Shown here: positions 1 to 6,227 of the stretch, piece by piece | Numbering within the stretch: position 1 is the stretch's first letter | How the letters are laid out: every line of letters begins with the position of its first letter | Source of the DNA: Actinomycetota bacterium | GTDB lineage: Bacteria; Actinomycetota; Coriobacteriia; Anaerosomatales; JAHIQC01 | NCBI GenBank assembly: GCA_018902765.1 | Contig: JAHIQC010000403.1 | Span: forward strand, 1-6,519 | DNA length: 6,519 nucleotides | Reading direction: 5' to 3' | Made by a program: the position numbers and the translations under genes | The notes under the pieces: model-generated | What the model saw: the letters and a program-made list of their open reading frames with translations, nothing else | Told to the model about the DNA's origin: nothing | Database searches by the model: none

Positions 1-11
1 ACGGTCGTCAT
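1..11 (-). CDS. nuoN: NuoN start (5' fragment, runs off the window)
   Basis: Only the first codons are present: ATG at 11-9 followed by ACG ACC, giving M-T-T. The ATG overlaps the TGA stop of nuoM in an ATGA arrangement (4-nt overlap), the same arrangement seen at the nuoJ/nuoK junction in this operon. A G-rich Shine-Dalgarno-like stretch (GGGGTGA) lies just upstream. In canonical nuo operons the gene after nuoM is nuoN, the third antiporter-like proton-pumping membrane subunit of complex I, so the identity rests on gene order and not on protein sequence. No product residues beyond the first three can be judged. Confidence 0.6.
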
Positions 12-1447
12 GGGGTCACCCCGCTGCCCAGAACAATCGCCAACGCGTGTACGGCTCCAGAGCTCATCTCAAGAACGATGCGGGGCCATATGCCCAAGGT
101 GAGAATCGATGCTGATAGCAGTAGAACGGGCGCCCACTCGCGGGCACTCAGGTCCTTGATGCGAGCGAACTCCTCGGCAATGGGGCCATGCGCTACGGCG
201 CGAACCGCACGAAGGTTGTAGGCTGCTGCGAGCACGAGGCCGATCGTCGCCGGTGCGATCCACCACTGCCACTTCTGCCAAGCCTCCACGATTGCGAGGA
301 ACTCGCCCGGGAAGCCGGATAGTCCCGGCAGACCGAGGCTGGCCAGAGCCGCGAATGTGAACGCGGTCGACCAGCCGGGGATGACGTCGCCAAGCCCGCC
401 GAAGCGCGCGAGCTCGCGGGTGTGCGTGCGTTCGTAGAGCTGGCCCACCAGCAGGAACAGTAGGCCGGCGACGACTCCATGGCTCACCATGACGAGCAGC
501 GCCGCGCCGAGGGCGGCCGGCGTACCGACAGACAGCGCGACAAGCACGAAGCCCATGTGCGCGACGGAACTATAGGCAACGAGCCGCTTGAGGTCGGTTT
601 GAACGAGCGCCATGGCCGCGCCATAGACGATGCCGATGACTCCCAAAGCGAGCAGGATGGCTCGCGAGGCGGGCATCGACCACTCGATGGGGCATGTGGG
701 CATCGCGACGCGCATCAGGCCATAGCCGCCCATCTTGAGCAACACGCCCGCGAGCAGAATCGAGCCGGCCGTAGGCGCCTCGACGTGTGCGTCGGGCAAC
801 CAGGTGTGCAGCGGGACCACGGGGATCTTGACGAACATGCCGATGAGCAGCAGCGGGAACACGATGCGGCTCGGCACCCCGGAGGCCGCGGCGCTCAGGT
901 CGGTCATCGTGTAGGCACCGGTGGCCATGGTTGCGATGAGCAGGCCGACCAGCATGAACACACTGCCGGCGAAGGTGTAGACGAAGAACTTCATCGCCGC
1001 ATGCTTGCGGTTCTCGTGTCCCCAGATCCCGATGAGGAAGAACATCGGAATCAGTACCGCCTCCCAAAACACGTAGAACAGAAAGACATTCTCGGCGAGG
1101 AACACTCCCATGACTGACGCCACAAGAAAGAGCAGCAGCGCATGATGGGCGCCCGGCCGATCCGTCACGTCCCATGAGGCAAGGACGGCGACGACCGCCA
1201 AGAAGGCGGTAAGGCCCACGAGTGGCGCGGAAAGCCCGTCAAGCGTGAGCGACCACACTGAGTGTCCGCCGGATGCGCCGGTGATGATGTCGCCGCTGAA
1301 CGCGCCAGACGTCGCCAGCGTTGCGAGAACGCCGCAGGTCAGAAGCGCAGTCAAGAGCGCGATCACCCGAGCCCTCTTCCCGGCAAACGCGGTCATAAGC
1401 GCTCCGGCGGCCGGAATGATGACGAGCATGTCTACCTGGAGATGCAT
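8..1447 (-). CDS. nuoM: NADH-quinone oxidoreductase subunit M (NuoM), antiporter-like
   Basis: This is a polytopic membrane subunit of the complex I proton-pumping arm, 479 residues (E. coli NuoM has 509). Visible family motifs are FYVFWEAVLIPMFF with the transmembrane Glu at E129, KIPVVPLHTWLPDAH with K207 and H214, LAGVLLKMGGYG with K238, QTDLKRLVAYSSVAHMGF around 283-300, VSHGVVAGLLFLLVG with H323, and GLPGLSGFPGEFL with E382. E129, K207, K238 and E382 correspond to E. coli E144, K234, K265 and E407, which are required for pumping, so the subunit looks active. The K207-K238 spacing (31) equals that in E. coli, whereas E129-K207 is about 12 residues shorter. ATG 1447 is preferred over a second Met at residue 7 because AGGGAG lies 5 nt upstream of it. 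Only 1 nt separates it from the nuoL stop, and its own stop overlaps the nuoN start. Confidence 0.97.
   Translation of the reverse strand: MHLQVDMLVIIPAAGALMTAFAGKRARVIALLTALLTCGVLATLATSGAFSGDIITGASGGHSVWSLTLDGLSAPLVGLTAFLAVVAVLASWDVTDRPGAHHALLLFLVASVMGVFLAENVFLFYVFWEAVLIPMFFLIGIWGHENRKHAAMKFFVYTFAGSVFMLVGLLIATMATGAYTMTDLSAAASGVPSRIVFPLLLIGMFVKIPVVPLHTWLPDAHVEAPTAGSILLAGVLLKMGGYGLMRVAMPTCPIEWSMPASRAILLALGVIGIVYGAAMALVQTDLKRLVAYSSVAHMGFVLVALSVGTPAALGAALLVMVSHGVVAGLLFLLVGQLYERTHTRELARFGGLGDVIPGWSTAFTFAALASLGLPGLSGFPGEFLAIVEAWQKWQWWIAPATIGLVLAAAYNLRAVRAVAHGPIAEEFARIKDLSAREWAPVLLLSASILTLGIWPRIVLEMSSGAVHALAIVLGSGVTP
12..22 (-). promoter_or_regulatory. G-rich Shine-Dalgarno of nuoN within a small inverted repeat
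   Basis: The minus strand reads GGGGTGACCCC directly before the nuoN ATG at 11. The GGGGTGA part is the likely Shine-Dalgarno. The whole 11-mer is a perfect inverted repeat about its central base and could fold as a 4-bp GC stem with a TGA loop. It is contained in the last sense codons of nuoM. Any function in coupling nuoN translation to nuoM is inference. Confidence 0.4.
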
Positions 1448-1448
1448 G

Positions 1449-3344
1449 CTATCTCCCTGCCGCGAACCAGTTGAGGACCGATAGCCAGCGGGTCAGCTGT
1501 GGCCCGATGAGAGTGAGTACGAAAAGGATGACCATGCCTGAGCCCAGAAGCGCCGTGTACCACTGCGCATCGCCGTACTGAACACGTCGAAGGCCCGACC
1601 CCGACTTGCGAGCAAGCCAGGCGACACCCTCGGCAGCACCGTCGATGACGATGCGGTCGACGTACCGGTAGAGCGCCGTGGCAGAGGCGACGACCGGCAC
1701 GATGATCCCGCGCGAAACAAGGGCATCGAAACCGTACGCACCGCGCAGCACCGGCCACAGCGCGCCCATCCGGCCCTCCATCGCGACCTCTGCGGCGGCT
1801 CCGTCGCGATACACGAGCCAGCCCGCAGCGATACCCGATACGGCCACGAGCACCGAGATCGAAGCGATCACGGGATCCAGAGACTCCCCGTGCTCTCCCA
1901 AGAGGCGCGCGATCGGTCCGGCCGCGAAGCCCATAAGAGCCGCGGGCACCGCGAGTGCGATAAGCGGAGCGCGCATGCTCCATCCACCCTCATGGGCGTG
2001 ATGGTGACCCCGATACGTTCCAAAGAACGTGAGTCGTGTCGCACGCGTGATGTAGAAAGCGGTGAGCAAGCTTGCCAGCAGCAGCGCGACAGCCGCGACC
2101 GGCTGCGCCTCCCAAACGGCGCGCACAACCTCGTCTTTCGAGAAGAATCCGGCCAAAGGAGGCACGCCGGCCAGTGCCGCCGCACCTATGAACCACGTGA
2201 CGGCGGTGTAGGGCATGGACTTGGACAGCCCGCCCATCTCCCGCATGTCCTGCGTGCCGGTACCGTGAATCACACTTCCCGAACCCAAGAACAGCAGCGC
2301 CTTGAAAGCGGCGTGCGTCACGAGATGGAACAGTGCCACGACCCAGGCACCCGCACCAAGCGCGGCGAACATGAATCCGAGCTGACTTATGGTCGAGTAT
2401 GCGAGGACCTTCTTGATGTCCGTCTGCGCTACGGCGATCGTGGCTGCCGCAAGCGCGGTGAAGGCACCGATCGCAAGAATCACCATGCGCGCGGCAGGAG
2501 CCGCTTCGAACAGAGGCCACGTCCTGGCGATGAGAAACACACCGGCTGCAACCATCGTCGCTGCGTGTATGAGTGCCGAGACGGGAGTCGGGCCCTCCAT
2601 GGCGTCAGGTAGCCAGATGTGAAGCGGGAACTGCGCGGACTTGCCTGCCGCGCCCACGAACAACAGAAGCGCGGCCGTGGTGAGTGCTGCGGTATCCATG
2701 CCGTGCACTCCCGCACCAAGAAGCTCGCGGTAACCGAGCGTATGCGTCGCGTTCCACAGAAGTGCAATGCCAAGCAGCAGACCCACGTCGCCGACTCGCG
2801 TGGTCAGAAACGCCTTGATCGCAGCGGCCGCCGCAGACGGCTTGTGATACCAGAACCCGATGAGCAGATAGCTGCATGCGCCCACGAGTTCCCAGCCCAT
2901 GAAGAGCCCAAGCAGGCCATCCGCGATAACGAGCAGGCTCATCGAGCCGGTGAACAGCGACAGCAGCGCGTAGTAGCGATTGAAGCCCTCATCCTCGGAC
3001 ATGTATCCGATCGAGAAGATCATGACCATGGAGGCTACGAAACCGACCACCACGAGCATGAGAGCGGTCATCCCGTCGACCGCGAACCCGACGTTCATTC
3101 CCGGCGCACCCGCAAAGGAGAGCCATCTTGCCGAGGACTCCACGAGCCACGTTCCGGCAACCGCGCCCGAATCGAACCAAGCGAGCACGCCCGCTATGCC
3201 AACACCGAGCACGACCAGCGGGGACAACAGCGACGGTATCGACGCCAAACGACCGAGGCGTCTGCCGAACAGAGCGACCAACGCGGCCACAGCGAACGGA
3301 ACTGCACAGGTGATCCAAGCAAGGCGCACGAGTGTATCGGCCAT
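1449..3344 (-). CDS. nuoL: NADH-quinone oxidoreductase subunit L (NuoL), distal proton-pumping subunit
   Basis: This is the largest antiporter-like membrane subunit of complex I, 631 residues (E. coli 613), so both the antiporter core and the C-terminal lateral-helix extension should be present. Motifs seen are FMGWELVGACSYLLIG with E152, TTRVGDVGLL with R183 and D186, GKSAQFPLHIWLPDA with K235, SALIHAATM with H260, QTDIKKVLAYSTISQLG around 307-323, HLVTHAAFKALLF with H340, H344 and K348, and AGFFSKDEV with K403 and D404. These match E. coli E144, R175, D178, K229, H254, H334, H338, K342, K399 and D400 in order. The C-terminal RRVQYGDAQWY block is also typical of NuoL. A histidine-rich loop (HHHAH, about 447-451) lies in a variable position. 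ATG 3344 lies 2 nt after the nuoK stop, with a strong Shine-Dalgarno region inside the nuoK end. Mrp or hydrogenase-4 antiporter homologues are unlikely given the gene order. Confidence 0.97.
   Translation of the reverse strand: MADTLVRLAWITCAVPFAVAALVALFGRRLGRLASIPSLLSPLVVLGVGIAGVLAWFDSGAVAGTWLVESSARWLSFAGAPGMNVGFAVDGMTALMLVVVGFVASMVMIFSIGYMSEDEGFNRYYALLSLFTGSMSLLVIADGLLGLFMGWELVGACSYLLIGFWYHKPSAAAAAIKAFLTTRVGDVGLLLGIALLWNATHTLGYRELLGAGVHGMDTAALTTAALLLFVGAAGKSAQFPLHIWLPDAMEGPTPVSALIHAATMVAAGVFLIARTWPLFEAAPAARMVILAIGAFTALAAATIAVAQTDIKKVLAYSTISQLGFMFAALGAGAWVVALFHLVTHAAFKALLFLGSGSVIHGTGTQDMREMGGLSKSMPYTAVTWFIGAAALAGVPPLAGFFSKDEVVRAVWEAQPVAAVALLLASLLTAFYITRATRLTFFGTYRGHHHAHEGGWSMRAPLIALAVPAALMGFAAGPIARLLGEHGESLDPVIASISVLVAVSGIAAGWLVYRDGAAAEVAMEGRMGALWPVLRGAYGFDALVSRGIIVPVVASATALYRYVDRIVIDGAAEGVAWLARKSGSGLRRVQYGDAQWYTALLGSGMVILFVLTLIGPQLTRWLSVLNWFAAGR
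1453..1458 (-). promoter_or_regulatory. Ribosome binding site of nuoM
   Basis: AGGGAG on the minus strand lies 5 nt before ATG 1447 and overlaps the last codons of nuoL. It selects the first Met (MHLQVDML) over the Met at residue 7. Confidence 0.7.
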
Positions 3345-3346
3345 GA

Positions 3347-3661
3347 TCAGCCCTTCACCTCCATGAGCCCGTCGACCTGGGTGGTGTGCAGGATGCGCGC
3401 GACACTCACGAGCACCGCAAGGCCCACAGCGGCCTCAGCCGCGGCAACGACGATGATCAACACGCCGATGGCCCCAAGCGCACCGGGATCGGGGCGCACG
3501 CCGCTGGCTGCCGTCATGCTGCTCGACAGCCCGACCAGAAGCACCGTGCCCGATCCAAGCATGACCTCCACGCTCGCCAGCACGCCGATGATGTCGCGGC
3601 GGGACATGACACCGTACAAACCCAGCGCAAACAGTGCGCACGCAAGAATCACGAAGTTCAT
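3347..3661 (-). CDS. nuoK: NADH-quinone oxidoreductase subunit K (NuoK)
   Basis: This is a small three-helix membrane subunit of complex I, 104 residues (E. coli 100), related to MrpC. The start FALGLYGVMSRRDIIGVLASVE is typical of NuoK, as is IIVVAAAEAAVGLAVLV. The two essential membrane glutamates are present: E32 (E. coli E36) in helix 2 and E76 (E. coli E72) in helix 3. Two things are unusual. The stretch between the glutamates is 44 residues against 36 in E. coli, with a Ser/Ala/Gly/Pro-rich loop (SSSMTAASGVRPDPG). The Asn-containing segment after the first Glu and the usual GQ before helix 3 are replaced by LGSGTV and GALGAIG. The start ATG 3661 overlaps the nuoJ stop as ATGA, with GGTGAGG upstream. 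The C-terminal codons carry the Shine-Dalgarno of nuoL. Confidence 0.95.
   Translation of the reverse strand: MNFVILACALFALGLYGVMSRRDIIGVLASVEVMLGSGTVLLVGLSSSMTAASGVRPDPGALGAIGVLIIVVAAAEAAVGLAVLVSVARILHTTQVDGLMEVKG
3351..3362 (-). promoter_or_regulatory. Ribosome binding site of nuoL, inside the end of nuoK
   Basis: On the minus strand this reads GGAGGTGAAGGG. The perfect GGAGG core is 13 nt from ATG 3344, which is rather far, while the overlapping AAGGG is 6 nt away and better placed. Both fall in the last codons of nuoK, so ribosomes finishing nuoK can re-initiate on nuoL. Confidence 0.65.
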
Positions 3662-4155
3662 TCGCCCTCACCGCCCATGATCACAATCGCGGCGACCAGC
3701 GCGGCCAGGAGAAGCAGTCCGGCAGCCTCGAGATGCGGCAAATACGCGCCGAGGAACTGCGCTGAAACCTGCGTTGTGGATGTGGGCACGGGCCCTTCAG
3801 TCATGCTGGGCCACGCGCTTCGCAGCGACACCACCATGATCCCGAACACCGACAGAGCGACCGCAGCGATATCGACGTCGTGACGCGACGTGAGTGCGGG
3901 ATCGGCACCCTCGGCGCGATGCACGAGCATGATGGCGAACAGCACGAGCACGAGAACGCCGCCCACGTACACGAACACCTGAGCCACAGCCAAGAACGTC
4001 TGGCCAAAGAACAGGAACCAACCCGCGACCGAGAGCAGGAATGCCCCAAGGCCGAGCACCATCCGGGTGACATCGCGCCCGAACACGACCGTTGCCGCAC
4101 CCGCGACTGACAGAGCCGCGAGAATCCAGAACGCCAGCTGTCCGCTCATCGTCAT
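3658..4155 (-). CDS. nuoJ: NADH-quinone oxidoreductase subunit J (NuoJ)
   Basis: This is a five-helix membrane subunit of complex I near the junction with the hydrophilic arm, 165 residues (E. coli 184). The third helix carries the diagnostic signature AQVFVYVGGVLVLVLFAIML (about 58-77). In solved complex I structures this helix contains the flexible pi-bulge next to the quinone site. Helix 1 (FWILAALSVAGAATVVF), the FGRDVTRMVLGLGAFLLS block and the final PHLEAAGLLLLAALVAAIVI helix also fit. The segment before the last helix is short (FLGAYLPHLE), lacking a couple of residues usually seen there. ATG 4155 shares one base with the TGA of the upstream nuoI-like gene (TGATG). An in-frame ATG two codons later (4149) is an equally plausible start. 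No strong Shine-Dalgarno is visible, so translation is probably coupled to the upstream gene. Confidence 0.95.
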   Translation of the reverse strand: MTMSGQLAFWILAALSVAGAATVVFGRDVTRMVLGLGAFLLSVAGWFLFFGQTFLAVAQVFVYVGGVLVLVLFAIMLVHRAEGADPALTSRHDVDIAAVALSVFGIMVVSLRSAWPSMTEGPVPTSTTQVSAQFLGAYLPHLEAAGLLLLAALVAAIVIMGGEGE

Positions 4156-6227
4156 CAGCGCACCGGCCCTTCGCCGATGAGGTGAACCCCGTCGCGTCCC
4201 GTGGCTCGCGTAGGCTCAGGGGATCTGAGCATTTCGTCGGCATCAAAGACCATGAGGTCTCGGTGGTAGAACGACAGCTCATATTGTTTGGTGTGGCACA
4301 GAGCGTCGGTGGGGCACTGTTCCGCGCAAAGCCCGCAGAAACAGCACTTGGAGAGGTCCAGTTCGTAGTGCGCGAGCCGTCTTTGCCCAGGATCGTCGGT
4401 CCTCTCGACCTGAATGGCGTAGTCCGGGCACGTACGTGCGCAGAACGTACAGCCCACGCAAACCTCCGATTGGCAACGCAGGCAACGAGCCGCCTCCTGG
4501 ACACCCTCAAGGTGGGTCATACCGAGTTCCACCTGCCGAAAGTCCCGGGCCCGCTCCTCGCCACGTGACATGGGCATCTGAATGCGTGTGCGGGACTCCT
4601 CGACGCCTTCCAGTGTGGCTTGCTGATAACGGGCATACACGGGGACCGGTCGGGCGACCCTCTCGGCAGACACGCTGTCGCCCTGCAGGTAGCGATGGAT
4701 CGAGATACCCGCTTCATGGCCAGTAGCGATCGAGCCGATGGCCGATCCGGGACCGGTCACGACCTCGCCGCAAGCGAATACGCCTGGCTGATCTGTGGTG
4801 AACAAGGTGCCGTCGACCGGCAGAAGCCCTCGTTCGGTCAAGACGATGTCTGAACCGGCCACCAGCCCCGAGAGTATGGAGTACTGGCCGATGGCGAAGA
4901 CCACGATATCGACGTCGATCTGCGTGTAGTTCTCGCCGTACTGAGGCGAGAAGCGACCGCTTTCGTCGAACACGGCAAGGCACTCGCGCATCTTCATCCC
5001 AACGACCTTGCCGTCCTTCTCAAGAACCTCTTCGGGCCCCAAGGAACACATGCCGATGACGCCCTCATCGAGCGCCTCTTCCATTTCCCAGGGATGACAG
5101 GGCATCTCTTCGTCGCCCTCAAGGCATGCTAGGCGGACCTCCGTGGCTCCGGTCCTCACAGCACAGCGCGCCACGTCCACCGCGACATTGCCGCCGCCGA
5201 TTACGAGCACCTTCTTGCCTTTGACGCCGGTCTCGCCTTTCCAATTGGCGGCCTTGAGGAACTCGAGAGCACCTCTGACCCCATCGGCCGTATGGCCGGG
5301 AACCGGCAGAATGCGACTCTCCTGCAACCCCACGGCGATGAGAACGGCATCGTGCTCGCCCACCAGATGCTCAATGGGCACATCTGCGCCGATCTCAATG
5401 CCGCATCGAAGATCGAGTCCGAGTGCGACCAGGTCATCGATCTCACCGTGAAGCACCTCGCGAGGCAGCCGGTAGCTCGGAACGCCCGAGTACAGCGCGC
5501 CGCCGGGCTTGCTCTCCTTTTCGAACATGGTCACAGAGTAGCCCAGGCTCATCAGGTCGAATGCAGCAGCAAGCCCGCTCGGACCCGAGCCTATGATCGC
5601 CACGTTCTTGTCCTGAGTGACCGGGAACGGCTCGAGAACGGGCTTGGCCGTCTGATAGGCCTCATAGGCGATCCTGTGCAAGGGCCTGATGGCGACTGGC
5701 TCGTCGTAGTAGTTGCGTCGACACGCGGTCTCGCACGGATGGTGGCAGATGCGCCCGAGCACGCCGGGCATGATGTTGCGCTGGCGCACCAGTTCATACG
5801 CAGCGACATGCTGGTTCTCGGCGATGAGGTAGTTCTGTCCACGAGCGTCCACATTGGCCGGGCAGTTCCCCACGCACGGAGCCAAACGCTCCTTGGCATA
5901 GAGGCCCTCGATAAGCGCGTTGTAATCCGAAGGTGCCTCGGATAGAAGCGGGATCTCATCGCGTCCAAGAACTCCGCGCAACACGAGCGCGCCACGCCAG
6001 CGGGGAGTCATCTCGAGCTTGACTGCCGGGTACTGCAGCGTCTGGGGTGCCGGCACCGCACGACTCGCTGTGATGCCGATGCCCGTGAACAGCGACTTCC
6101 ACTTCGCGACGAAGCCGGCCACGCCGTCAGGGAACTCATCGGATACGTTCACCGAGATCGGGACCATGGCTCTCTTGACCGGGATCTCAGGCGTGCCGGT
6201 CATCTTCTCGGCGGGATCTACAGCCAT
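4155..6227 (-). CDS. NuoI with an inserted GltD/NfnL-type FAD/NAD(P) oxidoreductase module
   Basis: This 690-residue protein sits in the nuoI slot; NuoI alone is about 150-220 residues. Residues 1-95 resemble the NuoI N-terminus (TLQYPAVKLEMTPRWRGALVL at 63-83). Residues ~100-190 are a GltD-family iron-sulfur region with C118, C122, C161, C165 and C169. Residues ~207-515 are the flavoprotein core: FAD motif GSGPSG at 213-218 with acidic E236, GGALYSGVPSYRLP, NAD(P) motif GGGNVA at 344-349, and GVFACGEVVTGP near 482. Residues 541-585 (ending EAARCLRC) lead into two ferredoxin motifs, C590-C593-C596-C600 and C628-C631-C634-C638, then a NuoI-like tail (QYELSFYHRDLMVF). Known NuoI relays electrons through N6a/N6b to NuoB N2; GltD-type proteins oxidise NAD(P)H via FAD. 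Inferred role: pyridine-nucleotide oxidation built into complex I. Start 6227 has the best Shine-Dalgarno; 6203 and 6167 are alternatives. The 10-nt overlap with nuoH and 1-nt overlap with nuoJ argue against misassembly. Confidence 0.9.
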   Translation of the reverse strand: MAVDPAEKMTGTPEIPVKRAMVPISVNVSDEFPDGVAGFVAKWKSLFTGIGITASRAVPAPQTLQYPAVKLEMTPRWRGALVLRGVLGRDEIPLLSEAPSDYNALIEGLYAKERLAPCVGNCPANVDARGQNYLIAENQHVAAYELVRQRNIMPGVLGRICHHPCETACRRNYYDEPVAIRPLHRIAYEAYQTAKPVLEPFPVTQDKNVAIIGSGPSGLAAAFDLMSLGYSVTMFEKESKPGGALYSGVPSYRLPREVLHGEIDDLVALGLDLRCGIEIGADVPIEHLVGEHDAVLIAVGLQESRILPVPGHTADGVRGALEFLKAANWKGETGVKGKKVLVIGGGNVAVDVARCAVRTGATEVRLACLEGDEEMPCHPWEMEEALDEGVIGMCSLGPEEVLEKDGKVVGMKMRECLAVFDESGRFSPQYGENYTQIDVDIVVFAIGQYSILSGLVAGSDIVLTERGLLPVDGTLFTTDQPGVFACGEVVTGPGSAIGSIATGHEAGISIHRYLQGDSVSAERVARPVPVYARYQQATLEGVEESRTRIQMPMSRGEERARDFRQVELGMTHLEGVQEAARCLRCQSEVCVGCTFCARTCPDYAIQVERTDDPGQRRLAHYELDLSKCCFCGLCAEQCPTDALCHTKQYELSFYHRDLMVFDADEMLRSPEPTRATGRDGVHLIGEGPVR

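Noticed and set aside
479..1117. A 212-codon plus-strand open frame antisense to nuoM
   Set aside because: The composition is that of an antisense shadow (Asp/Glu/His/Arg/Gln-rich), with no motif or convincing ribosome binding site. NuoM on the other strand is certain.
1998..2018. Histidine-rich loop in NuoL (HHHAH) as a metal-binding site
   Set aside because: It lies in a poorly conserved loop where His residues are not unusual in NuoL; no other ligands or pattern support a metal site.
1890..2612. A 240-codon plus-strand open frame antisense to nuoL
   Set aside because: Same shadow composition; it overlaps conserved NuoL transmembrane motifs on the minus strand.
8..3661. NuoK/L/M genes as an Mrp antiporter or membrane-bound hydrogenase cluster
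   Set aside because: Gene order H-I-J-K-L-M-N, the NuoJ and NuoH signatures and NuoL/NuoM-specific motifs and lengths point to complex I. No hydrogenase or MrpB/E/F/G-type genes are seen.
2619..3680. A 353-codon open frame on the plus strand, antisense to nuoL and nuoK
   Set aside because: Its product is Arg/His/Glu-rich low-complexity sequence with no domain. It is the expected antisense shadow of GC-rich coding DNA, and the opposite strand encodes unmistakable NuoL/NuoK.
5292..5945. A 217-codon plus-strand open frame antisense to the flavin module
   Set aside because: It lies opposite the conserved FAD-binding and cysteine motifs of the fusion; the product shows nothing recognisable.
4155..6227. 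The fusion as an assembly error or frameshift joining nuoI and a gltD gene
   Set aside because: The frame is continuous. NuoI-like sequence is found on both sides of the flavin module, and the gene is in the nuoI slot with coupled overlaps to nuoH and nuoJ. A simple end-to-end join would not split NuoI.
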